Source: Actinomycetes bacterium
Lineage (GTDB): Bacteria; Actinomycetota; Actinomycetes; Propionibacteriales; Propionibacteriaceae
Assembly: GCA_023392635.1 (NCBI GenBank)
Contig: JAEVYS010000055.1
Coordinates: forward strand, 1 to 12,892
DNA: 12,892 nt
Reading direction: 5' to 3'
Shown: piece by piece, positions 7,573 through 12,892 of the stretch
How positions within the stretch are numbered: the first letter of the stretch is position 1
Layout: every line of letters starts with the position of its first letter
Notes under the pieces: model-generated
Seen by the model: the letters and a program-made list of their open reading frames with translations, nothing else
What the model was told of the DNA's origin: nothing
Database searches by the model: none
Translations under genes and position numbers: made by a program

Positions 7573-7602
7573 TTGACCCCCTCCACCGAGGGGCCGTAGT
7601 CT
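7573..7602 (+). promoter_or_regulatory. rplU-rpmA promoter candidate
   Basis: TTGACC (7573-7578) and TAGTCT (7597-7602) are separated by 18 bases and fit the housekeeping sigma pattern of actinobacteria (TANNNT at -10). Transcription would begin near 7609, giving a leader of about 108 bases. The spacer contains CCCCTC-cacc-GAGGGG (7578-7593). A perfect 9-base inverted repeat, CACCGAGGG (7584-7592) and CCCTCGGTG (7606-7614), brackets the -10 box. Confidence 0.6.
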
Positions 7603-7669
7603 TGACCCTCGGTGCTCGCTGTGCGGCTCAACGTCGCCGGGAGCATGACCTGAAGCGCAGGACACCCTG

Positions 7670-7702
7670 ATGAGGTGGCCGTGCTTGTCGGAAAGAGCTT
7701 AG
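7670..7702 (+). CDS. Possible 10-codon leader ORF upstream of rplU
   Basis: ATG at 7670 opens a short frame encoding MRWPCLSERA and ending in TAG at 7700-7702. AGGA at 7659-7662 sits seven bases before the ATG, a good ribosome-binding distance. The stop overlaps the AGGGAAG (7701-7707) that serves the rplU GTG at 7718, so a ribosome finishing here would stand on the rplU initiation site. Function is unknown and a chance ORF of this size is quite possible. Confidence 0.3.
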   Translation: MRWPCLSERA

Positions 7703-7717
7703 GGAAGTAGGTCGGGC

Positions 7718-8026
7718 GTGTACGCGATCGTGCGCAGTGGTGGCCGCCAGCACAAGGTTGCTGTCGGCGACATCGTGGAGATCGACAAGGTCGAGGCGAA
7801 GGCCGGCGACAGCGTTGCGCTGACCCCGCTGCTGCTCGTCGACGGCGAGAAGATCACCACGGATGCCAAGAAGCTCGGCAAGGCCAGCGTCACCGCCGAG
7901 GTGATCGCCGAGACCAAGGGTCCGAAGATCCGGATCATCAAGTTCAAGAACAAGACCGGCTACAAGAAGCGCCAGGGGCACCGTCAGCGGTACACCCAGG
8001 TCAAGGTCACCGGGATCGAAGGCTGA
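7718..8026 (+). CDS. rplU: 50S ribosomal protein bL21
   Basis: This 102-residue protein of the large ribosomal subunit binds 23S rRNA. It begins MYAIVRSGGRQHKVAVGD, the classic bL21 N-terminus, and carries the C-terminal basic motif KTGYKKRQGHRQRYT followed by VKVTGI. The length is the family norm. The start is GTG at 7718, with AGGGAAG (7701-7707) as the ribosome binding site. It is first in a two-gene transcript with rpmA, which starts 10 bases after its stop. Expression probably depends on the promoter at 7573-7602, and the long leader leaves room for post-transcriptional control. Confidence 0.98.
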   Translation: MYAIVRSGGRQHKVAVGDIVEIDKVEAKAGDSVALTPLLLVDGEKITTDAKKLGKASVTAEVIAETKGPKIRIIKFKNKTGYKKRQGHRQRYTQVKVTGIEG

Positions 8027-8036
8027 GGGGACAGAC

Positions 8037-8297
8037 ATGGCACACAAGAAGGGCGCATCGTCCTCACGTAACGGCCGCGACTCCAACGCGCAGCGGCTCG
8101 GCGTCAAGCGGTTCGGTGGCGAGCAGGTGAACGCCGGCGAGATCATCGTCCGCCAGCGTGGCACGCACTTCCACCCCGGTGAGGGCGTCGGACGCGGTGG
8201 CGACGACACGCTGTTCGCGCTGCGCGCGGGCAAGGTCGAGTTCGGCACCCGGCGTGGGCGCCGCGTGGTGAACATCGCGATCGAGGCCGCCGAGTAG
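8037..8297 (+). CDS. rpmA: 50S ribosomal protein bL27
   Basis: This 86-residue large-subunit protein has an N-terminal tail that reaches the peptidyl-transferase centre. It begins MAHKKGASSSRNGRDSNAQR and contains RGTHFHPGEGVGRGGDDTLFA, both typical of the family. There is no N-terminal extension of the kind cleaved by Prp protease in Firmicutes, so the mature tail is made directly after Met removal. AGGGGA overlapping the rplU stop (8026-8031) is the ribosome binding site. The gene ends 16 bases before a strong hairpin, closing the rplU-rpmA unit. Confidence 0.98.
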   Translation: MAHKKGASSSRNGRDSNAQRLGVKRFGGEQVNAGEIIVRQRGTHFHPGEGVGRGGDDTLFALRAGKVEFGTRRGRRVVNIAIEAAE

Positions 8298-8313
8298 GCG
8301 ACGACGACATCAG

Positions 8314-8346
8314 CGAAGGCGGCCTCCGGGCCGCCTTCGTGCTTTT
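8314..8346 (+). terminator. Rho-independent terminator after rpmA
   Basis: This is a perfect 11-base-pair stem, CGAAGGCGGCC (8314-8324) with GGCCGCCTTCG (8329-8339), with a TCCG tetraloop. It is followed by TGCTTTT at 8340-8346. The hairpin is very GC-rich with a short T-run, placed 16 bases after the rpmA stop. It should isolate the ribosomal-protein transcript from the downstream lipoprotein gene. Confidence 0.85.
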
Positions 8347-8452
8347 CCGCCACGCGAGGGGCGGGCGCCCCTGGGTCGTTCGACCTGCGTCAACGCGGGC
8401 GTCAACCGGGAATGTCCGGCATCGGGCCACCGGCGCCTTGGGAGCTCCCACC

Positions 8453-8458
8453 TAGGAT
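8453..8458 (+). promoter_or_regulatory. -10 box for a probably leaderless lipoprotein mRNA
   Basis: TAGGAT matches TANNNT and ends six bases before the ATG at 8465, so transcription would begin at or next to the start codon. No good Shine-Dalgarno sequence is present otherwise, since AGGA lies within this box. No clear -35 hexamer is seen 16-19 bases upstream. Confidence 0.5.
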
Positions 8459-8464
8459 CGGTCC

Positions 8465-9379
8465 ATGGTCGCTGGGTGGCGCCGGGCGGGTGCCGGGCTG
8501 GGGCTCGCGCTCGCTGCCCTCGCGCTGTCCGGATGTCGTGTGCAGGGCACCTTCGACGTGCTCTCCGAGGACCGGGTCGGCATGGACTTCGTCATCACCG
8601 GCGATGACGCCCAGTGCGCGAACGCCGCGTACGTGATGAAGCTCTCGGCCACGACGATCAGCAACGCGCCCGGTGAACGGGCGTGTCGCATCTTCGGACA
8701 GACCCAGGCCACCTACTTCAGCCCGTTCGGTGTCGACGTCTCACGCGCTGCCGAGTACCTCGTGCTGCAGACCTCGCTCGCCCCCGGCGCCGACGACTGG
8801 CCCTCCAGTGACATCCACATCCGCTTCCCCGGACAGATCGTCACCGCGAGCAGGGGCGTCGTCGTGGGCAACGAGGTCGAGATCAACGACCTCGCCCTGC
8901 TCGGCGAGGGCGCCGGCCTGCGGGTCGTCGCGCTCAGCCAGCCGGGACCACCGGCGTGGATGATCGCCGCCGGAATCGGCGCGGGCGTCGGTATCGCACT
9001 CGCCGGTCTTGTCGTGGCGCTGGTCCGGCTCGCCCGCCGGCCTCGCCGCGTCGACCCCGAACTCATCTCGCTGGAGCCGGCCGAGCTTCCCGCCGACGGC
9101 TCCCCGCCCTCCACGGATGCCGGCCCCGACGGCCACCGTGAGGACGCGGGACTGTCCCCACCCGGCGCCGACCCGCCCGCGCCGGCGGTCGGGGAGCAGG
9201 AGACCACGTGGTGCGCGGCTCCGCCCGCACCGCCGGAGTGGCCGGACGCCCCGCTCTCACCCGACACGACCGGGATCCGTGCGTCCCTCGAGCATGCCTT
9301 CGCGGACGCGCAGGCCCGCCCTGAGCCGGAGGAGCCTCCCGACCACAGCGTCTGGGCGCCGCCGGCGGATCGTTCCTGA
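8465..9379 (+). CDS. LppM-like lipoprotein with one membrane helix and a proline-rich tail
   Basis: This is a 304-residue predicted envelope protein. Residues 1-24 form a lipoprotein signal peptide (WRR, a hydrophobic A/L stretch, then lipobox LSGC), with Cys24 the lipidation site. The outside domain (about 25-160) begins VQGTFDVLSEDRVGMDFVI, resembling the start of mycobacterial LppM (beta-rich, unknown ligand). It has two cysteines, 51 and 74, that could form a disulfide. A membrane helix spans about 164-189, followed by the basic stop-transfer RLARRPRR. Residues 197-304 would lie in the cytoplasm and are rich in P, A, D and E, with a WAPP motif at the end. LppM of M. tuberculosis is linked to phagosome maturation, but that role should not be assumed here. 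It stands between the rpmA terminator and obg and probably has its own promoter. The family call is by resemblance only. Confidence 0.75.
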   Translation: MVAGWRRAGAGLGLALAALALSGCRVQGTFDVLSEDRVGMDFVITGDDAQCANAAYVMKLSATTISNAPGERACRIFGQTQATYFSPFGVDVSRAAEYLVLQTSLAPGADDWPSSDIHIRFPGQIVTASRGVVVGNEVEINDLALLGEGAGLRVVALSQPGPPAWMIAAGIGAGVGIALAGLVVALVRLARRPRRVDPELISLEPAELPADGSPPSTDAGPDGHREDAGLSPPGADPPAPAVGEQETTWCAAPPAPPEWPDAPLSPDTTGIRASLEHAFADAQARPEPEEPPDHSVWAPPADRS

Positions 9380-9426
9380 CCAGGGCCCTGCGGGGCAACC
9401 CGATGGGCCGTGACCCGGAGGGCGGA

Positions 9427-9432
9427 TAGACT
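9427..9432 (+). promoter_or_regulatory. -10 box candidate for the obg-proB operon
   Basis: TAGACT fits TANNNT and would start transcription near 9439, giving a leader of about 50 bases to the GTG at 9491. A small GGCGG-TTC-CCGCC hairpin lies at 9442-9454. No convincing -35 is visible. If the promoter is real, the upstream GTG at 9410 cannot be the obg start. Confidence 0.4.
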
Positions 9433-9490
9433 GACCGCTCAGGCGGTTCCCGCCGACCCCAGGTCCATCGTCCCCCAACGAAAGCTCGTC

Positions 9491-10990
9491 GTGGCAATTC
9501 CCTCCTTCATCGATCGGGCCGTGCTCACGGTCGCCGCCGGCAACGGCGGCCACGGGTGCGCGTCCATCCACCGGGAGAAGTTCAAGCCCCTCGGCGGCCC
9601 CGATGGCGGCAACGGCGGCAACGGCGGCTCGGTCATCCTGCGCGTCGACCCCAACCTGACCACGCTGGTGGAGTTCCACCGCCAGTCGGTGCGCAGGGCG
9701 GGCAACGGCCAGCCCGGTCGGGGCGACCACAACAACGGCGCGAACGGCGAGGACGTGGTGTTGTCGGTGCCGGAGGGCACCGTGATCTCCGATGCCCGTA
9801 CCGGCGTCGTGCTGGCCGACCTGGTGGGCCCGGACGCAGAGGTCGTGGTCGCCGCCGGCGGGCGCGGCGGTCTCGGCAACGCTGCGCTGGCGTCCGCCGC
9901 CCGCAAGGCACCGGGCTTCGCCCTTCTCGGCGAGGAGGGCGAGACCCGCCAGATCACGCTCGAGCTGAAGGTCGTGGCCGACGTCGGGCTGGTCGGGTTC
10001 CCGAGCGCCGGCAAGTCCTCCCTGATCGCCGCCATCTCGCGTGCCCGTCCCAAGATCGCCGACTACCCGTTCACCACGTTGATCCCGAACCTCGGCGTCG
10101 TGGTCGCGGGGGAGACCACCTTCACGGTCGCGGACGTGCCCGGCCTCATCGAGGGCGCGAGCGAGGGACGGGGCCTCGGCCACGACTTCCTGCGCCACAT
10201 CGAACGGTGCCAGGCGATCGTGCACGTCATCGACTGCGCGACCTATGAGCCGGGACGCGACCCGCTCAGCGACCTGGACGTGATCGAGGGCGAGCTGACC
10301 GCGCACGGAGGCCTGGAGGACCGCCCGCGGATGGTTGTGCTGAACAAGGTCGACATCCCGGACGCCGCCGAGCTCGCCTCGCTCGTGACCGACGACCTCG
10401 CCGCGCGCGGGCTGCCGGTCTTCGCCGTCTCGACCAAGACCGGCACCGGGCTGCAGGCGCTCACCTTCGCGATGGCCGAGCTCGTGGCGGCCCGCCGCAG
10501 CGAGGCCGGGCAGAAGCCGCGCGCCACCATCGTGATCCGGCCCGAGCCGATCGCCTCCGGCCCGGAGTTCGCGATCACCCGGCAGGGCGACGGCGAGGGT
10601 GGGTTCGTCTGGCGCGTGCGGGGCACCAAGCCCGAGCGCTGGGTGCGGCAGACCGACTTCGGCAATCCGGAGGCCGTCGGCTACCTCGCCGACCGGTTCG
10701 CCCGCCTGGGGATCGAGGAGGAGCTGCTGGCGATGGGTGCCCTCGCCGGCGACGCGGTCGCCATCGGCGCGGACAACCCGGTGGTGTTCGACTTCGCCCC
10801 GCAGGTGGAGATCGGCGCGGAGATCCTGTCCCGCCGGGGCGAGGACCAGCGCCTGATCACGCAGCGTCCCGCCGCCGAGCGCCGCCGCAAGCTGGATGCC
10901 GAGTACCACGCGGCCAAGGCCGCCGAGCGGGAGGCCGAGCAGTACACGCGGCTGGCGTCGGAGGGTTTCGAGGACGACGACGATGAGTGA
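9491..10990 (+). CDS. obg: Obg family GTPase (CgtA/ObgE), 50S assembly
   Basis: This 499-residue GTPase binds the 50S subunit during late assembly and is linked to (p)ppGpp and growth control. The N-terminal Obg domain (1-158) has glycine-rich loops (AAGNGGHGCASIHREKFKP; GGPDGGNGGNGG). The G domain shows the P-loop GFPSAGKSS (169-177), switch region YPFTTLIPN (192-200), DVPG (215-218), NKVD (285-288) and STK (314-316). The OCT domain (about 355-440) is the third Obg-specific domain. A charged tail of about 60 residues ends EDDDDE. The GTG at 9491 (MAIPSFIDRAVLTV) was chosen because it matches the family N-terminus; a GTG at 9410 would add 27 unrelated residues. The ribosome binding site is weak (GAAAG about seven bases before). 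It overlaps proB by eight bases. obg next to rplU/rpmA and proB is the common actinobacterial order. Confidence 0.97.
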   Translation: MAIPSFIDRAVLTVAAGNGGHGCASIHREKFKPLGGPDGGNGGNGGSVILRVDPNLTTLVEFHRQSVRRAGNGQPGRGDHNNGANGEDVVLSVPEGTVISDARTGVVLADLVGPDAEVVVAAGGRGGLGNAALASAARKAPGFALLGEEGETRQITLELKVVADVGLVGFPSAGKSSLIAAISRARPKIADYPFTTLIPNLGVVVAGETTFTVADVPGLIEGASEGRGLGHDFLRHIERCQAIVHVIDCATYEPGRDPLSDLDVIEGELTAHGGLEDRPRMVVLNKVDIPDAAELASLVTDDLAARGLPVFAVSTKTGTGLQALTFAMAELVAARRSEAGQKPRATIVIRPEPIASGPEFAITRQGDGEGGFVWRVRGTKPERWVRQTDFGNPEAVGYLADRFARLGIEEELLAMGALAGDAVAIGADNPVVFDFAPQVEIGAEILSRRGEDQRLITQRPAAERRRKLDAEYHAAKAAEREAEQYTRLASEGFEDDDDE

Positions 10991-12137
10991 GGCGCCCGCG
11001 TCCGCCCTCCTCGCGAGGCGGACCGAGATCACGAGTGCCCGACGGCTGGTGGTGAAGGTCGGCTCGTCCTCCCTGACCGACGCGTCCGGCGCGCTCGACA
11101 TCGCCCGCCTCGAATCGTTGGTGGACGCGCTCGCCGAGGCCCGGCGGCGCGGGCAGGACGTGGTGCTCGTGTCGTCGGGCGCGATGGCTGCGGGCATGGG
11201 ACCGCTGCGCCTGAAGCATCGTCCGCGCGATCTCGCCGGCAAGCAGGCGTCCGCCTCCGTCGGGCAGAGCCTGCTGGTGGGCCGTTACAGCTCGCTGTTC
11301 GCCCGCCACGGCCTGACCGTCGGCCAGGTGCTGCTCACCGTCGAGGACGTCGCGCGTCAGGACCACTACCGCAACGCGCTGCGGACCTTCACCCGGCTGC
11401 TCGAACTCGGTGTGGTGCCGGTCGTCAACGAGAACGACACGGTGGCCACCCACGAGATCAAGTTCGGCGACAACGACCGCCTCGCCGCTCTGGTCGCGCA
11501 CCTGGTCGGTGCCGACGCGCTGGTGCTGCTCAGCGATGTCGACTCGCTGTACACCGCGCACCCGTCGAGCCCGGACGCGCGTCCGATCGCCGTGGTGGAC
11601 GACATCGAGGAACTCGAGGTCGACACCAGCGGTCGCGGGGCGGAGATCGGTACCGGGGGAATGGCCACCAAGCTGCAGGCGGCGCGGATCGCGACCGCGT
11701 CCGGCATCCCCGTCGTGCTCGCCGCGGCGAGCCGGGTGGTCGACGCGCTGGCCGGCGAGCCGGTGGGCACGCTGTTCCGCGCCACCGACAAGCGGCGAGC
11801 CCGCAAGCTCATGTGGCTGGCGTACGCCTCGGTCTCGCAGGGTGAGCTCGTTCTCGACGCGGGCGCGGTCAAGGCGCTGACCGAGCGCAAGGCGTCGCTG
11901 CTCCCCGCGGGCATCGTCGGCGTCAGGGGCAGCTTCCGTGCCGGCGACCCGGTCAAGCTGGTGACCGAGTCCGGCACCCTGGTCGCGCGCGGCCTGGTCG
12001 GCTACGACTCCGTCGACCTGCCCGGGATCATCGGGCACAGCACCCACGAACTCGTCGCGGAGCGCGGCGCCGGATTCGACCGCGAGGTCGTCCACCGCGA
12101 CGACCTGATCATGCGGGCCAGGAAGAAGAAGTCGTGA
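10983..12137 (+). CDS. proB: Glutamate 5-kinase
   Basis: This 384-residue cytosolic enzyme phosphorylates L-glutamate to gamma-glutamyl phosphate, the first and normally proline-inhibited step of proline synthesis. The amino-acid-kinase domain (about 20-260) shows VVKVGSSSLTD (23-33), VLVSSGAMAAGMG (61-73), VVNENDTVATHEIKFGDND (147-165) for substrate binding, LSDVDSLYT and GTGGMATKLQAA (223-234). A C-terminal PUA domain covers about 285-365. The ATG at 10983 (MSEAPASALL) is inside the obg end (ATGAGTGA, 10983-10990), with GAGG at 10970-10973 as ribosome binding site. The frame is open further upstream, but there it lies inside obg and is not family-like. Its TGA overlaps the next start as GTGA, so obg, proB and the PQ-loop gene should be co-translated. 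The basic end MRARKKKS is not unusual. Confidence 0.97.
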   Translation: MSEAPASALLARRTEITSARRLVVKVGSSSLTDASGALDIARLESLVDALAEARRRGQDVVLVSSGAMAAGMGPLRLKHRPRDLAGKQASASVGQSLLVGRYSSLFARHGLTVGQVLLTVEDVARQDHYRNALRTFTRLLELGVVPVVNENDTVATHEIKFGDNDRLAALVAHLVGADALVLLSDVDSLYTAHPSSPDARPIAVVDDIEELEVDTSGRGAEIGTGGMATKLQAARIATASGIPVVLAAASRVVDALAGEPVGTLFRATDKRRARKLMWLAYASVSQGELVLDAGAVKALTERKASLLPAGIVGVRGSFRAGDPVKLVTESGTLVARGLVGYDSVDLPGIIGHSTHELVAERGAGFDREVVHRDDLIMRARKKKS

Positions 12138-12856
12138 CCGCCGTCCTCATCATCGGTTGGGCCGCTGCGCTGGTCGGCACCATCCTGGGGCTGCCGCAGA
12201 TGGTGCGCCTGGCCCGCACCCGCAACGTCGAGGGACTCTCGCTGCCCGCCTGGCAGCTGATCCTCGGCCTCAATCTCGCCTGGACGTCGCACGGCATCAT
12301 CATCGGCCAGCTGAACCTGATCGTGCCGAACGTGCTCGGCCTGGTGTCGACGCTGCCGATCCTGTTCCTGATGTCGAGGGAGCTCGGCAAGTGGCTGCCG
12401 CGGGTGATGCTGCCCGGCGTACTCGTCGCCGCGGGCATGATCACGATCGACCTGCTCTTCGGCACCGCCGCCTACGGCATGGTCGCGATCTGGCCGGCCC
12501 TGTTCGCGAACACCGGCCAGAGTCTCGAGCTGATCCGATCGCCGCGGGTACGGGGCGTCTCGCCGTTCTTCCTCATCGTCGGCGTGCTCAACCAGGCCCT
12601 GTGGCTGGTCTGGGGTCTGTTGGTCCAGGACGCGGGCACCCAGATCACGGCGACCACCACCTTGGTGATCACGTCGTTCAACCTGATCTGGTGGATCCTG
12701 CGGAAGTCCGGACTGCGGTCGTTCGGCGTGCCCACCCGCGACGAGATGCGCGCCTTCGTCCGGGGCCGCCGCGCTCCGCGCCCGCAGTCGGCGGCGAGTC
12801 CCACGGAGCCGGAGCCGGCGGTGGGCGGCGAGACCCGATCCGGATCGCTCGATTAG
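12134..12856 (+). CDS. Seven-helix PQ-loop (SWEET-like) membrane protein
   Basis: This 240-residue integral membrane protein has about seven predicted helices, near residues 3-22, 36-57, 62-80, 90-110, 114-132, 142-163 and 171-189, then a hydrophilic tail. Two PQ-loop-like units are visible. The first is GLPQMVRLARTRNVEGLSLP (19-38); the second is ANTGQSLELIRSPRVRGVSP (125-144), where TGQ replaces the usual PQ. A 3+1+3 helix plan is that of full-length SWEET transporters, whereas most bacterial relatives are three-helix SemiSWEETs. The substrate (sugar, amino acid or other) cannot be read from sequence. GTG at 12134 overlaps the proB stop (GTGA), with AGGA at 12120-12123. The coupling suggests expression with proB but does not prove a role in proline metabolism. 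The stop TAG is also the first half of a -10-like box for the next gene. Confidence 0.75.
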   Translation: MTAVLIIGWAAALVGTILGLPQMVRLARTRNVEGLSLPAWQLILGLNLAWTSHGIIIGQLNLIVPNVLGLVSTLPILFLMSRELGKWLPRVMLPGVLVAAGMITIDLLFGTAAYGMVAIWPALFANTGQSLELIRSPRVRGVSPFFLIVGVLNQALWLVWGLLVQDAGTQITATTTLVITSFNLIWWILRKSGLRSFGVPTRDEMRAFVRGRRAPRPQSAASPTEPEPAVGGETRSGSLD

Positions 12857-12859
12857 TCT
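12854..12859 (+). promoter_or_regulatory. -10 box candidate for the gene at the right edge
   Basis: TAGTCT, identical to the rplU -10 candidate, ends seven bases before the ATG at 12867, so the message could be leaderless. The box overlaps the stop codon of the PQ-loop gene. No Shine-Dalgarno sequence precedes this ATG, which supports a leaderless start. Confidence 0.45.
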
Positions 12860-12866
12860 GTCGGCC

Positions 12867-12892
12867 ATGACCTTCGCCGAACAGGCCGGACG
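12867..12892 (+). CDS. Start of a truncated gene, possibly proA
   Basis: ATG at 12867 opens a frame read MTFAEQAGR before the window ends, 10 bases after the PQ-loop stop. Nine residues cannot identify a family. The position after proB makes gamma-glutamyl phosphate reductase (proA) the leading guess, since proA often follows proB in actinobacteria and would complete the pathway. That is inference from context only. Confidence 0.4.

Larger units (their letters stand above)
7473..7717. other. Divergent intergenic region, ada-alkA / rplU
   Basis: This is the largest gap in the window. The right half carries the rplU promoter candidate (7573-7602), a symmetric repeat around its -10 box and a leader of about 108 bases with a small ORF. 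The left half (7473-7560) must hold the ada-alkA promoter. I found no convincing TANNNT box there in minus orientation and no Ada-box-like sequence. Confidence 0.6.

Noticed and set aside
7667..7694. CTGATGA followed by GAAA in the rplU leader, like a hammerhead ribozyme core
   Set aside because: The bases next to the two core motifs cannot form stem II (a G, not C, precedes GAAA), and no stem III with a cleavage site is present.
9410..9490. Upstream GTG giving obg 27 more residues
   Set aside because: The extra residues do not resemble Obg proteins, whose N-terminus matches the GTG at 9491, and a -10 candidate lies downstream of 9410.
9257..11242. Open frame of 661 codons antisense to obg and proB
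   Set aside because: It is a shadow of two well-supported genes, with no recognisable domain.

Overview
The window is about 12.9 kb of very GC-rich DNA with the gene content and order of an actinomycete (Actinomycetota). The evidence is an RNase E/G with long acidic and arginine-rich flanks, a two-domain glutamine-dependent NAD+ synthetase whose catalytic residues match the Mycobacterium tuberculosis enzyme in numbering, an Ada-AlkA fusion followed by Ogt, and the rplU-rpmA-obg-proB block. A member of the Propionibacteriales or a related order is plausible, but the genus cannot be fixed from sequence alone. Nothing looks foreign: there is no transposase, phage gene, CRISPR array, tRNA or rRNA.

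Layout. The left edge cuts a plus-strand RNase E/G gene (1-2463). It converges on nadE (2508-4550, minus). nadE is divergent from a small alpha/beta hydrolase gene (4621-5301, plus). The hydrolase gene converges on a two-gene alkylation-repair operon, ada-alkA then ogt (7472-5476, minus). The 174-base gap between them holds two adjacent long inverted repeats. A 245-base divergent region with a promoter-like pair, a 9-bp inverted repeat around the -10 box and a possible 10-codon leader ORF precedes rplU and rpmA (7718-8297, plus), which end in a strong hairpin. An LppM-like lipoprotein gene follows (8465-9379), then obg (9491-10990), proB (10983-12137) and a seven-helix PQ-loop membrane protein (12134-12856). 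The last three overlap as a coupled operon. A gene starting at 12867 runs off the right edge and is possibly proA.

How the genes work together. Most of the window is core housekeeping: RNA decay (rne), NAD synthesis (nadE), 50S subunit proteins and assembly (rplU, rpmA, obg) and the first step of proline synthesis (proB). The ada-alkA/ogt pair is a self-contained adaptive response to DNA alkylation: one polypeptide combines the methyl sensor, the DNA-binding activator and a base-excision glycosylase, and the next removes O6-alkylguanine. nadE, the hydrolase and the repair operon together separate rne from rplU, genes that lie close together in many actinobacteria.

I see no clearly new multi-gene system. 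The most interesting items are non-coding: the two inverted repeats at 5306-5470 (one with wobble pairs that favour minus-strand RNA), the symmetric rplU promoter, and the leader ORF whose stop overlaps the rplU ribosome binding site. The seven-helix SWEET-like protein coupled to proB also deserves a look.
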